DNA of 64,000 bases from Enchytraeus crypticus (taxonomy: Eukaryota > Annelida > Clitellata > Enchytraeida > Enchytraeidae): assembly GCA_905160935.1 (NCBI GenBank), contig CAJHZI010000521.1, positions 464,501-528,500 of the forward strand. Reading direction: 5' to 3'. Below the pieces are notes generated by a model that ran no database searches, was not told where the DNA came from, and was given only the letters and a program-made list of their open reading frames with translations. Positions 51,673-61,740 of the stretch are shown one piece after another; position 1 is the first letter of the stretch; each line of letters begins with the position of its first letter. The translations under genes and the position numbers were made by a program.

Positions 51673-52420
51673 CAGGGTGAGTAAAAAAAATTATTACACC
51701 TACAAAAAGTTTGAATATCTCAGGCGATTGTTAATATTTTCAAATAAAACTTTTACCTGTTAATAAAGGACTAATTTTTGATGGGGTGGACAATTTTCAT
51801 TCATTTTGGTACATAGATTGGCCAGTTATGCAAGTTTCAGCAGAGCAATCCCCCATTTTTACATAAAAATGGCGTTTGCTACAACGGTAAGGGCAGATTG
51901 CACTTCATAGACGAGAAGGTAAAGGTGAACGCTCAGTATTACGTCAATATTTTGCATCCGGAGCTGTTTGATGATTGCTATGCTCTTCCACCAAATGGTT
52001 TCATCTTTGAGCAGGAAGGTACTCCGGCTGATGCATCTCGTCATGCACAGGAATGAATCAGCGAGAGAAACACGGATTTCATCGAGAAGAATGAATGGCC
52101 TCCAAACTCGCCCGATCATAATCCTCTGGATTACCGTATCTGGGGAATCATGCTGCATCTCTATCAGATACACCAGCCGAAGCCTAAAAACAAGACAGAA
52201 CTGCAGGAGGTGCTTTACGCCATTTTTAGGTAAAAATGGGGGGGTTGCTCTGCTGAAACTTGCATAACTGGCCAATCTATGTACCAAAATGGATGAAAAT
52301 TGTCCACCCCATCAAAAAGTAGCCCTTTAGTAATTGGTAAAAGTTTTATTGGAAAATATTCACCATAGCCTGAGATATTCAAACTTTTTGCAGGTGTAAT
52401 CATTTTTTTTACTCACCCTG
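51673..52420 (+). mobile_element. Long-TIR mariner (DD37D-type), deleted copy nested in RTE
   Basis: 748 bp from CAGGGTGAGTAAAAA to TTTACTCACCCTG, with TA at 51671-51672 and 52421-52422. TIRs of about 200 bp. It retains an internal piece of transposase on the plus strand (GVCYNGKGRLHFIDEK-like, FIFEQEGTPA, with a stop at about 52053, then SPDHNPLDYRIWG). DQDGAPAH has decayed and the ends of the gene are missing. Confidence 0.92.
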
Positions 52421-52430
52421 TACACTTCCC

Positions 52431-53690
52431 CCCTTAGAATGTGTCCTATCCAACTCCTCTTCCTATTTCTTAATACATTTATCAACTGTCTATGCGTGCC
52501 AACTCTCTCCAGAACTTCCTCATTGGTAACCTTTTGAGTCCAGCTAATCTTATCCAGTCTTCTCCAAATCCACATTTCCAACGCCTCCAGTTTCCTAATA
52601 TCTTCCATCCTTAAGGTTCATGTTTCACGTCCATACAATAGCGTGGTCCAAACCCAAGTTTTCACTATCTTTATCTTTGTGTCTTTCTTTAAACTTTGTT
52701 AATAGTTCTTTTCTATTACTAAAGGGCGCTGTTGCTTGTGCAGTCCTACTGCATCTTTCCGTTTCACATTTCATATTTTCACATTTCCCGTCATCGGGTA
52801 TGGTATGACCCAAGTATTTGAAACTTCTTACCTGTTCCCATTTCGCACCATTTATTGTGATATTAACTTCACCTTTATTATTGGGCACTCTCATAACCTT
52901 GCCTTTTTTATTTTAATCTTCATGCCATATCTCAATGCAGTATCGTTCAGCCTAACCATTCTCTTCTGCAGTCCAATCTCGCTGCCTGCTACCATTCTTA
53001 GGTCATCTGCAAATCGTACCTCTTGTAACAATTTTACTCCTACTTTTATTCCTTCTTCCACGTCTTCTATGACTTCCTCCATCATTGGCTCGACGTAATT
53101 GTTAAACAGCAGCGGCGAAATGCTACAACCGTGTCTTACTCCACGTCCTATTTCACCTTCTTCTGAGTATTGTTGTTGGATTTTGATTACTGCTCTTTGA
53201 TTCATGTACAAATTTAAAATTAGTCTGCTACCTCTCCAGTCAATTTCTATCCTTTTTAGGATATTCATCATCGTTATCCAATCAATCCTGTCAAAGGCCT
53301 TCTCAAAGTCCACAAAGCATACAAAAACGTCATTTCCATATTCTAAGCTTCTTTCGCAAAGAACCCGCATTACCCCTATTGCTTCTCTTGTGCCGCATCC
53401 TTTCCTAAAACCAAATTGTGTCTTGCTCAGTATCATCTCTGCTTTCGACTGAATGCGATTATTTACTTTCTTTAATAAGATCTTCGATGCATGAGGTATT
53501 AAACTGATTGTTCTGTAATCTGAACACTCCATAGCATTGACTTTTTTGGGAATTGGGATCATCACTGATTTGGTAAAGTCGTCTGGCCAAATACCTGTAT
53601 TGTACACTTCCATACCAATCTTCATTAACTTATTGAGTGTTTATCCTTCCAAAATTTTCAAGAATTCTGCTGGGATTTCAAATATATCAA
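52431..53690 (-). pseudogene. RTE LINE reverse transcriptase and C-terminus
   Basis: 53625-52891 is one 244-codon open stretch: SVMIPIPKKVNAMECSDYRT, ISLIPHASKILLKKVNNRIQ, QFGFRKGCGTREAIGVMRVL, CFVDFEKAFDRIDWITMMNI, RHGCSISPLLFNNY and EVRFADDLRMVAGSEIGL (FADD catalytic box). A frame change follows, then MRVPNNKGEVNITING with FKYLGHTIPDDGKCENMKCE and, after another shift, MWIWRRLDKISWTQKVTNEE to 52431. Family: RTE/BovB-like. Useful as the best RT reference for the window. Confidence 0.88.
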
Positions 53691-54580
53691 TCTTTATTTC
53701 ACCAAAAGGCAGCAAATCAGTACAAAGGTTACAAACTAACATGGTGCACATTACCACACATAAGAGAAAAACAACGAATAAATACATAAATTCATGTAGG
53801 GAGCACTGTCAATGAACCAAATTGCGTAAGTTGATATTATTTATTGTCTTCAGCGTTGACATAAATCTGTCTTTTCTCAACTGATATTTATCTTTTATTC
53901 CATGGATGTTAAATATATTCATGCAAAACAGCAAATCATTCATACTAGATACCTGAAATAGTTTAAATAAAGCCTTATTGAAAGTAAATTCTAAGCTCTT
54001 AATTTCCGATTTAGTTAAATTTAGCGCTTCAATAGCATATAACAGACTAGGCACAGCGATTGATTCTATTTTAATAAATCGAGAGACGCTATGTCGGCCA
54101 TTAGAGTGTCCTTGGCCATGCTTATGATTTCAGCGTCATAAAAATCAATTGCGATTGATTTTACTATTTTATCAGGGTATTTTCGCATCATGTTGACTAT
54201 GTAGCATAGTGATGAATTCAACTTGACGATACGCTCATGTGACGCCATGAGAACTTTTCATTTGTATCGTCGATTGTATCAATGACGCTTGTTCAAACGT
54301 GACCAACTCTGCTTGTAAATCCACAAGAGATCAAAGTACAGTTTTACTGTTCCGCAACTATCACTATTTTAACTAAAATCGAATGTAATAATCCACTAAA
54401 TATGACTGAAATACTGTTAATTTCTATCAAATAAAGCTATCATATTGTTCCCTCCAAAATTGTCTTTCTTCTGATGCTACCTATTGCTATGTAAGTTAAG
54501 TATACGCAGAAACATAAGCTCAAAATTATTGTAAATAAACAGAGCACTTAACGCGTGTTACTTGTTCCTCTTGTTGCTAG
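53686..54580 (-). mobile_element. Internally deleted LINE B relative
   Basis: Inserted in the RTE between GGGATTTCA (about 53682) and TTCATATATTCCGG (54581); the short TTCA-ATATA/TTCATATAT match may be a target duplication. It keeps a 5' leader, the first 60 codons of an ORF1 (54248-54066) and then the last ~80 codons of an ORF2 (54054-53809) plus a 3' UTR ending in GAAATAAAGATTGATATA. The middle, with all catalytic domains, is missing. Confidence 0.72.
53809..54248 (-). pseudogene. ORF1-start / ORF2-end remnant of deleted LINE
   Basis: First part MASHERIVKLNSSLCYIVNM...IAIDFYDAEIISMAKDTL parallels LINE B ORF1 (MADVNSKLIISNCLCFVIRK, ITEFYNSEQISYAKGLL). A few bases later the sequence reads VPSLLYAIEALNLTKSEIKS and FNIHGIKDKYQLRKDRFM, which is the usual end of such ORF2 proteins. 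The deletion thus joins ORF1 codon ~60 to the ORF2 C-terminus, nearly in frame. It cannot encode RT or endonuclease. Confidence 0.68.
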
Positions 54581-54869
54581 TTCATATATTCCGGTTGCTT
54601 TCCCCTTCCTCTTACTGTTAATTGCAAAATAAATTTCCTCCATTATATCGGGGCCCTTTTTATCGTTTTCTCTGATATTTTCTTCTTCTATTTTAAAATC
54701 CTCTTAACTGGCTTCCCAGCCTTATGATACAATTCATCTACATATTCTTTCCATCATTCTTTTACTGCTTCCAGCTGTCTTCAATTCCCATCTTTAATCG
54801 GCTGTTTTATTGTTTATTCCGCTGATATGGTTGATCACTCACTGCATCATGACGAGATAGATTCAGGCA

Positions 54870-55660
54870 TCATCTTTTTAATCGAGCACTCTTTGGAGCC
54901 ATCTCTTGAATGTACTTCAACGGATTAAGCCTACGATCAGAATAAATGATAATCCGACATCCAGAAGTAACATAGTCAGATTTCTGTAACGCGTGTTCAT
55001 GTATAATGGCATAGGCTGTTCGATTGTTGACTATCACATATATATGTGAATGAGATAGTTTTTCGACGTGAACAAGATCCTTTGTTCATGACCCGCTGGT
55101 TTCTTGAACGTTATTCCATTTAATTCAGAATGTCTTGTTAATCGTTGTTTCTCATGAGTAATTAACGTCTGATTAGTTTGATTTAACTGATGAGAATATG
55201 GCTGATCAAAATTTAGTCTGCTGGAATCATGACGAACTTGATTTCTCTCGAATCTTAGATTCTGTGTCTGCTTATTATGAGTAGGCCTAATATCAAAGTC
55301 TCTATTAACATATCTTTTATCTGTATCATAATTATCTCGGTGATACCTCTGAATTCTGTGAATATCTCTCTGGAAAATCGAATCTCCGTGAGCCTCTCTT
55401 CTCTGGTAGTTATTATAACTTTCATATCTATTATTGTCTCTGTTATAATATCCTTGATCTCTGTTTTCGTCTCTGCTTTGATATTCTTGATCTCTGTGAT
55501 ATATCTGAATTATCACACGCATGATATTATGATTTATCACACACATTCTACATAAGCTGCATGACATATGTTCAACAACAGAAGAGAAAAGCGTATGAAC
55601 GGAAATAAAGACCTTGTTGAGGCACTTACACATCCCGAGAAGATAAATCGTGGGAAACAA
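54870..55660 (-). CDS. Unrecognised ORF rich in Tyr/Asn/Arg/Asp/Gln
   Basis: 55660-55034 is a 208-codon open frame, first in-frame start-like codon not clearly an ATG. The middle is low-complexity, with repeated (Y/S)-x-R-D-x-N-R-D elements such as DQEYQSRDENRDQGYYNRDN and a later NQTNQTLITHEKQRLT. A second frame (55079-54870) directly continues with a globular-looking stretch (HIYVIVNNRTAYAIIHEHAL, then IIIYSDRRLNPLKYIQEMAP). I recognise no family. The layout could be a retroelement gag-like region or an intrinsically disordered host exon. The RD/NRD repeats are too irregular to be a DNA minisatellite. Confidence 0.35.
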
Positions 55661-55964
55661 ATTGTGTACACATAAAACACATATTCGATAAATTTAGCAA
55701 TTTACGCTTATATCAATGAGTAAACTGTTGAGAGTTTAGTAACAATTTAAAAATTATAGTGTATTATATGTGAAGTTACAATTAAATGTCCTTAAATACC
55801 ATTATCAAATATCACTCTAATTGACTTTAGATGATTCAAAATAATATAAAAAAATAGAATAACTCACTTAGCTAAAATTGAACGAGAACAATAAGAGGTT
55901 AAAATATAATATCAAAGCGCGTAGAAGTTTGTCATAAATTTGCAATGTGCTAGACGGTAGTTTC
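55661..55964. other. Intron 6, unassigned
   Basis: AT-rich, no feature recognised. Confidence 0.35.
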
Positions 55965-57725
55965 ATATGCTTATGCATATATTTTAAAGTGGTAATGTTC
56001 AGCGTTAAAGCTAAAGGGCTTAGCATTTAGTGTGGCACCTTCGTTTCTCGTGATTCCGCTTTTAAAAGAAAATAATTCCTCAATAGGTAAATCAATCAAA
56101 TGGTTAATTATTTTATAATGCGTGATTAGGTCTAATTCAATACGACGAAGTTCAAGTGGTTCGGCACCTAGTATTTTTATTCTATGAGGGTAAGGATGTT
56201 CTTTAAGTCCAAAGAGTCGTTTGGTAAATCGTTTTTGCACTGATTCAATTAGGTCAATATCTTGCTTTCGATAGGGTGACCAAAGATTTGAACAGCACTC
56301 TAATATTGTGCGGACAAAAACTGTGAAAACTTTAAACTGCAAGGTTTTATATTTTGATTAGACAGAATTAAGTATAAATACCGCCTTTCTGAGTGCCTTA
56401 TTACACATGGACTGGATATGGGAAGAAAAGGAAAGGTCCTGTGAAAATAGGGCTCCTAAATCAATCACCTCATCCACTCTTAGCAAGGAGACACCCTAGT
56501 TGGTAGTTATATAATATGAAAGGGCCTCTACTATTGCAGAAAGATAAAATTTGGCATTTTTTGCATGCAAGATCCAATTACTATTCTTTAGCCCAATGAA
56601 GGATATTATTTATATTTTGATGGAGGGAATCCCAGTTAGTACGAGATTTTATACATGAAAATAGTTTGCATCATCTGCTAACAGATGAAGGGTGTGGATA
56701 TCGGGATAACTATCACACATGTCATTTATATAAATTAGGAATAGTATAGGTCCAAGAACGCTGCCTTAAGGAACACCACTGCATACAGGTGCCCAATTGG
56801 AGTGGTGTTTGTTTAATTTTACTTTTTGAAATCTATTAATAAATTAATAAGAAAATTTAAGTCAATTAAGAAGATTTCCCCGATAATTTTTGTAATTTAA
56901 ATAGCAATTTTGTGTGAACTATAATGTCGAATGCTTTAGAAGAGTCAAGATAAGTTGAATACACCTGGGAAGTTTTTCCTAGGAATTCTGACATGTTGTG
57001 AAGGTATTTAAGTAATTGGCCTTTGTGGACTTTCTAGATAAGAAATCGAATTGCATTGGATGAACTAAGTTGCCCGATATTAGGTATGAGACAATCTGAT
57101 CTTTAAAAAAATTTTCCATAATTTTGAAAACGATGGAGGTTAAAGATTTGGTGAGATAGTTTTTTTTTTTTTTTTATTGCCCTGTTTAAAGATGGGGACA
57201 ATAATAGAATTTTCCCACGCTGAAGGAATTTCACCAAAATTCATTGACTGCTTAAATATGAAAGAGGTCTAGATAAAACTAATATAAGGTTTTTGGGCGG
57301 TGTTGATGGGAGACAGTTGAAACCTGAAGAGCTACTATGTTTTGATTTTTTGATATTTTCAAATACAGTGATCTCAGAGAAATGTATGTAGTTAATAATA
57401 ATAATAATAATAAAGGTTTAACGTCCTTTTCCTCATACAAGGATGATGTTAGGGACGTCAAAAACATAAAAACAAAAAAAACATAATTTTCGAACATAAT
57501 ACGGAAAACATAATTTGCAGTATATCTGGAAACTTCACAATAGGGCATAGTTTCATCATCCTGTGTAAAAACCGAACAGAAGTGGTTGATCAAAATGGAG
57601 GCTTTTTCGCAATCTGTATATGCTAACAGGCCATTAGAATTTGGTACTGATAGAGCTGGAATGTTTTCCTTTACAGAGGTTTTGTTTTTGACGTACAGAT
57701 AGAAATTCTTAAGACACATTAAATT
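55965..57725 (-). mobile_element. CR1/Jockey-superfamily LINE, decayed
   Basis: Minus strand from 57719: MCLKNFYLYVKNKTSVKENI, CEKASILINHFCSVFTQDDE (pre-RT linker); about 57250-56700: decayed RT with SAWENSIIVPIFKQG and GVPQGSVLGPILFLIYINDM; 56342-55971: VRTILECCSNLWSPYRKQDI, LIESVQKRFTKRLFGLKEHP and a LELRRIELDLITHYKIINHL end. This order is typical for CR1-like elements. Many frameshifts. A solo tail of another LINE is nested at 57397-57463. Confidence 0.82.
57397..57463 (-). mobile_element. Solo L2/CR1-like 3' tail
   Basis: (AAT)n then AAAGGTTTAACGTCCTTTTC, CTCATACAAGGATGATGTTA and GGGACGTC, the inverted form of the tail at 30140-30213. Nested in the CR1-like LINE. Confidence 0.78.
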
Positions 57726-58019
57726 AATTTGTTTTCAATGTTCATGTCTTTAATAAAAATTGCCTTTTTTAGTTCCCTTGAGCAACTCTTGAAGTGAGTT
57801 TTGATTTTATTTGTGCGTAGAGATTTGAAAGATCGCCATGCCTTCAATTTTTCACTCATAAGTCCTGTTATAAGTTCTGATGGAATAATTCGCCCAAACG
57901 AAATTTTTATATGGAGGGTTTTAGAAAGTGGTCGTCTAAAAGATCTTTGTTACAATATTTCGTTTTTTTCAAAGGAATATATACAATTGAAATAACCCTT
58001 TTGTGTTATATTAAAAATG
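57726..58019. other. Intron 6, unassigned
   Basis: An open frame of 64 codons at 57801-57995 has no recognisable homology. T-rich. Confidence 0.3.
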
Positions 58020-58140
58020 ATAGCCAAATCCGGTAACAACAAATCGGGCCGGATTTGGTGAAATGTGCCGGGACCGAAACTAGGTTTGCAAAACGTGCCG
58101 GAATCTGATTAAACCGGAACCGGAATCCGGTACACCCCTA
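58020..58140. mobile_element. hAT-like terminal fragment (CCGGAACCGG type)
   Basis: Ends CCGGAACCGGAATCCGGTAC ACCCCTA; inverted it begins TAGGGGTGTACCGG, fitting the YARNG start of hAT TIRs. Subterminal CCGGA repeats parallel the GGTTCG arrays of the other hAT-like elements. The other end is not seen. Confidence 0.5.
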
Positions 58141-58164
58141 ATATGTATATATAATTATATATAT

Positions 58165-58205
<41 letters not shown>

Positions 58206-58310
58206 TATATATGATATATATCTAATATATATAGATATATAATATTATATATACTGTATATAGGATATTATTGTATATATATATATATATCTAATACTGT
58301 ATATATATAC

Positions 58311-58372
<62 letters not shown>
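58141..58372. repeat. (TA)n microsatellite, compound
   Basis: Long TA runs with ATAGATATA and TGTATA interruptions. Confidence 0.95.
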
Positions 58373-58374
<2 letters not shown>

Positions 58375-58440
58375 GAAACTGGAGGCATTGCAAATGTGGA
58401 TTTGGAGAAGAATAGAGAGGATTAGCTGGACTCAATATGA
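58373..58440 (+). mobile_element. RTE-type LINE, 68-bp fragment between (TA)n tracts
   Basis: TTAGGAAACTGGAGGCATTG, then AAATGTGGATTTGGAGAAGA and GAGGATTAGCTGGACTCAA match 23.36-23.43 kb nearly exactly. Confidence 0.85.
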
Positions 58441-58492
58441 TATAGATATCATATATATATATGACATATATATATATATATATATATCCCCG
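58441..58492. repeat. (TA)n microsatellite
   Basis: TA runs with GATATC and GACATA interruptions. Confidence 0.93.
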
Positions 58493-58899
58493 TGTTGTGC
58501 TCGGGTCCCCGTGTTCTGCTCGGGTTCCCCGTGTTGTGCTAAGGTGTGGTAAGACCACTGCAGAATAGGGCAACGGCAAACAATCTGCCGCGTGTACGTA
58601 AGAGGCGACTAAAGGCAGGAGTTGAGGATGGCAAGAGGGGACCCACCTCACCATGAAATATTTTCCCCCAGGATTAAATGGTAATTAATCCATCTAACTG
58701 AGGAAGGCAACGGCAAACCACCTCAGAAGCCATACTGTTCCCAAGCTATAGGCTACATAAGTTATGGATAAGGCATAGTCTTTGTGAAGGGATTAACTTG
58801 TTGATCTAAGGAGTGCTCTTATGGAGCGAGAAAGCAGACTTTGAGCACGAATATGTACCTTGAACCTGCCACTTGGCAGCGCACTGAAGTAGAAGAAGA

Positions 58900-58905
<6 letters not shown>
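58493..58905 (+). repeat. SINE with RTE-like 3' tail
   Basis: A triplicated start TCCCCGTGTTGTGCTCGG / TCCCCGTGTTCTGCTCGG / TCCCCGTGTTGTGCTAAG, then ACCACTGCAGAATAGGGCAA, GCGTGTACGTAAGAGGCGAC, ACCCACCTCACCATGA and a second GGCAACGGCAAACCACCTC. It ends GAACCTGCCACTTGGCAGCG CACTGAAG, resembling the RTE 3' end, with (GAA)n then (TA)n. Confidence 0.7.
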
Positions 58906-58963
<58 letters not shown>

Positions 58964-59115
58964 TATATAGATATAGATTATAATATAGTATAATAATATA
59001 TATAGTATATATTAAATCTTATATATATATATAATATATATATATATATTATATATTATTATATAATCAAATATATATATAACTATATAAAAATATAGGA
59101 TATATATGTATATAT
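58906..59115. repeat. (TA)n microsatellite, compound
   Basis: (TA)n after the SINE end with degenerate ATATTATATA stretches to about 59115. 59110-59133 is an inverted copy of the SINE 3' end (CTTCTTCTTCAGTGCGCTGC). Confidence 0.93.
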
Positions 59116-59252
59116 CTTCTTCTTCAGTGCGCTGCCAAGTGATATTCAATTTCAGTTGTGAACTTCATTTCAATTTAAATGTAATTTAATCGTCAGCGTC
59201 AGGTGTTATTTCAGTTTCGGTTAATCGAAATCTTACTGCTATTTTTTAATTC

Positions 59253-59259
<7 letters not shown>

Positions 59260-59305
<46 letters not shown>

Positions 59306-59393
59306 GAGAGAGAAAGAGAGAGAGAGATTGAGGGAACCTTACCTGGTGGTACGGTTCCCTCACTCAATCTCTCTCTCTCTCTCTCTCTCTCTT
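59260..59393. repeat. (GA)n / (CT)n palindrome
   Basis: (GA)n, TTGAGGGAACCTTACCTGGT, GGTACGGTTCCCTCACTCAA, (CT)n: a long imperfect hairpin, inverted relative to 22870-22996. Confidence 0.9.
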
Positions 59394-59558
59394 TGTCCAT
59401 GCTGTGATTTATGATAGCCAGTCACTGTTTGGTGCAGTACAATTAAGTATAGACATAATTATTTTGAATATCATAAAGAAACAAAATATGCTTATCATTT
59501 GGTGTGTTTGATACTATTATTTTGTTTTATAACTTAGATGGTATATTTTGCATTGCAG

Positions 59559-59798
59559 AAGGATACTCGGAAAGATAACCGGCACATGTCTGATAAAATA
59601 GGGTTAATTACACAGCTAGTTCAATCTCACCTTCCTGATGCTTCTTTTCTCAAATTTAGTGACTCAACAATTGTATTTCGGCTGCCTGATGATGATGTCT
59701 CGTTATCCAGATTTAGCAGATTATTTTCTGAATTGGACTCTAATTTGAAAGTATTTGCTTTATCTGGATATGGGCTGACTAACGCTTCACTCGAAGAG
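59559..59798 (+). CDS. ABCA-family transporter, exon 7: post-NBD1 regulatory segment
   Basis: 80 codons in phase 0 at both ends, acceptor TTGCAG, donor GAG|GTCGGT. It encodes KDTRKDNRHMSDKIGLITQL, then an FSDSTIVFRLPDD beta segment and SELDSNLKVFALSGYGLTNA SLEE. In ABCA proteins the NBD is followed by a regulatory fold with the pattern ExxYxLP...FxxLFxxLD...LGIxSYGIxxTTLEEIF. Here FSRLFSELDSNLKVFALSGY and LTNASLEE|VF fit it across the exon 7/8 junction. The donor GTCGGT is weak compared with GTAAGT. No stops. An antisense copy lies at 22470-22709. Confidence 0.93.
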
Positions 59799-59989
59799 GT
59801 CGGTCACTGCTACGGCTGTAGGCAATATTGTCGAATCTGTTACTTGTCATACATGTATTGTATTACTTTTTAGATTTTGGTCTTTGTAGTATAAATTTCA
59901 ATTTATACTACAATTATATAATACAATATATAACAAGGATCATTTCTAAGTCATTACTTATTTATTTTGATTGTGGATGAGTTGCTCTA

Positions 59990-60330
59990 GGGAGTTTGTT
60001 AGGGAGGCTTAATTGCAGATGATTTGGTGATAGTAGAAGACACCGTGGAGAGATTAGAAGATGGGGGAGAGGCATCGGAAAGTAAAGGGCTTAGGGTGGT
60101 GAATAAGGACAAAATGGAGCATTTGTAGAGTAGATGGATAAGTGAGGGGTTAAACGAAGAAAGAGTTATTAGTCAGGGGGCGCTTCTGAGGAATGTAACC
60201 AGATGTTAAGCAGATAGAATCTATAATTAATAGAAGAGTATGGGGAGCTGCAGAAGGAGGCTACTAGTAGGATCCAGGCTAGGAGGGCAGAGTAAAAGGC
60301 AGCTAGTGGAGTGCTGTGTGATGGAGAATA
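59990..60330 (+). mobile_element. LINE reverse-transcriptase relic within the duplicated block
   Basis: Translation shows ADDLVIVEDTVERLEDGGEA, SESKGLRVVNKDKMEHL and later LLRNVTRC / GSRLGGQSK, a decayed YADDLxxxxxxxExLxxxLxxxxxxLxxxGLxVNxxKT block. It is also present in the inverted copy, so the insertion preceded the duplication. Confidence 0.6.
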
Positions 60331-60577
60331 CGACTAAAACTGAAAGGTAAATTCTATGTTTCGGTGGTTTGACCAATAACAATTTTGTTTTACTATTAGT
60401 ATTGTTGGATTTTTGTTTTGTTTGTTTTCTATTTTAGTCCTATCCGATGATGACGGATAAGGAAGTAGATGTAGGCCTACGCTCAATAATTGAATGTATG
60501 AAGTGACTATTTTGATCCAATTAGGGTAGCTGTAAATCTGTGTAATTGGTGTAATTATGAATGTAATTATGAATGTC

Positions 60578-60668
60578 TTAATAGCGTAGGGGTAACGCCT
60601 TGAAGTTTGAAATGACAAATCCTGAAGTGAATTGAACCCTCGTGGGTTCAAATCCCAGCCGCGCTAAT
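60578..60668 (+). repeat. tRNA-like sequence (SINE head or tRNA relic)
   Basis: TAGCGTAGGGGTAACGCC (box-A-like) and a perfect T-arm GTGGGTTCAAATCCCAG (box B GGTTCAAATCC). The acceptor stem does not close (3' AGCCGCGCTA has no partner upstream), and the spacing is too long for a normal tRNA. Confidence 0.5.
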
Positions 60669-61094
60669 CTGAGAGTAAAATCTCGGACATTCACTGGACC
60701 GGTTATTCGAAAAATGGTCTAAATTGCCTAACGGTTTAAACATGTGATTTTAAAAGTGATAGATATCAACATAATTGATTATTCACTATTTTACGTGTTT
60801 ACTTTTTGGTGGTGGTTTAATTTTTTGTCCTACTTTTTATGTTGATGATGTTCTGTTACTATTCTTCCTGTCAAGTGTTGACGAATAAAGAAGTAATGAT
60901 GTATGGTGATCAGAGCGGACATTAGAAGGGAACAGGAGCAGAGATTGCGTGTGACTGCGATAAGGATGTTGCGATTAATATGAGGTTAAACTATGAAGGA
61001 TAAAATGGAAAATTAATGTCATAATGAATTTGAGTGCTGAAGGGAATAGAGATATATTGGCTCTCTCTCACTTCTGACTTGGTCATCACGCCTG
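60669..61094. other. Intron 7, unassigned
   Basis: AT-rich. TTTAATTTTTTGTCCTACTT and GATGATGTTCTGTTACTATT near 60830 may be tail sequence of the tRNA-like repeat. Confidence 0.3.
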
Positions 61095-61740
61095 TTTCTC
61101 TGTCTCGAGTGCCTCGGTGTCATCCTCGACCAGCATCTTGCATTCCACGATCACATCACCAAAACTTCACAGTCTTGCTTCTTCCACATCAGAGATCTGC
61201 GTCACATACGACCATATCTTACTCTTGAGACCGCATCTACCATCGGTGCTGCTCTCCTGCAATCCAACTAGACTATTGTAACTCCTTGTTTCTGAATCTC
61301 TCTAACTGTGAGATCGACAGATTGCAGTTCATCCAGAATTCCCCCGCATGTGCAGACTTCCGCCGCTCTAAGCACTCCCACGTGACTCCTCTCTTGTAGT
61401 CTCTGCACTGGCTCAAAGTCAGAGAACGCATTGTTTACAAAACAGCTTCTCTGACCTGCATGCCTATCACTATCCTGGGCAAAAGATACTTGTCCCACTT
61501 CTTGCAAGTGAGACAGCCTTCCTCTATACAGTCATCCACTAGGTCCTCTAAGTTAATTACTCTAGAGCTACCTAGCATTCCCTATCGCAGTATGCTTTCT
61601 AGCGCTCCTGCCAACACACTGCTCCTCAGATTTGGAATTCTTTTCCTTCCACTTTACGCACCCCCTCATTTTCTCTTGATCATCCTTTCCTTTTGTATGA
61701 ACTGTGTTCAGACGGTTAGAGGCGTTTCTCTTTGACCTCT
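61095..61740 (+). mobile_element. L2/CR1-like LINE relic
   Basis: The spliced frames read as the post-RT region: LGVILDQHLAFHDHIT-like (61110-61160), LRHIRPYLT-like, LDYCNSLF-like (61265-61290), SLHWLKVRERIVYK-like (61400-61440), then 61460-61735 LGKRYLSHFLQ and APQIWNSFPSTLRTPS-like. It is several frames apart and GC-richer than the rest. Same clade as 46.2-47.3 kb but clearly a different, older family. Confidence 0.65.

Larger units (their letters stand above)
51607..54820 (-). mobile_element. RTE-type LINE, longest copy, interrupted twice
   Basis: Minus strand order: pre-RT region (54820-54581, with KGKATGI-like), RT domain (53690-52891), C-terminal region (52890-52430) and 3' part to 51607. 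A mariner (51673-52420) and a deleted LINE B derivative (53686-54580) are nested within it. In total about 1.6 kb of RTE sequence remains. Confidence 0.87.
59135..60535 (+). repeat. Original locus of the inverted ABCA exon 7 duplication
   Basis: Matches 21740-23127 (minus strand) along its whole length. Contains the (GA)n palindrome, ABCA exon 7, and a LINE relic. Position and orientation between exons 6 and 8 make this the ancestral copy. Confidence 0.88.

Noticed and set aside
52736..53098. Plus-strand open frame opposite the RTE LINE
   Set aside because: Antisense shadow of the RTE reverse transcriptase (minus strand).
60578..60668. Functional tRNA gene
   Set aside because: The T-arm and box B are good but the acceptor stem is not complementary and the spacing is wrong, so it is kept only as a tRNA-like repeat.
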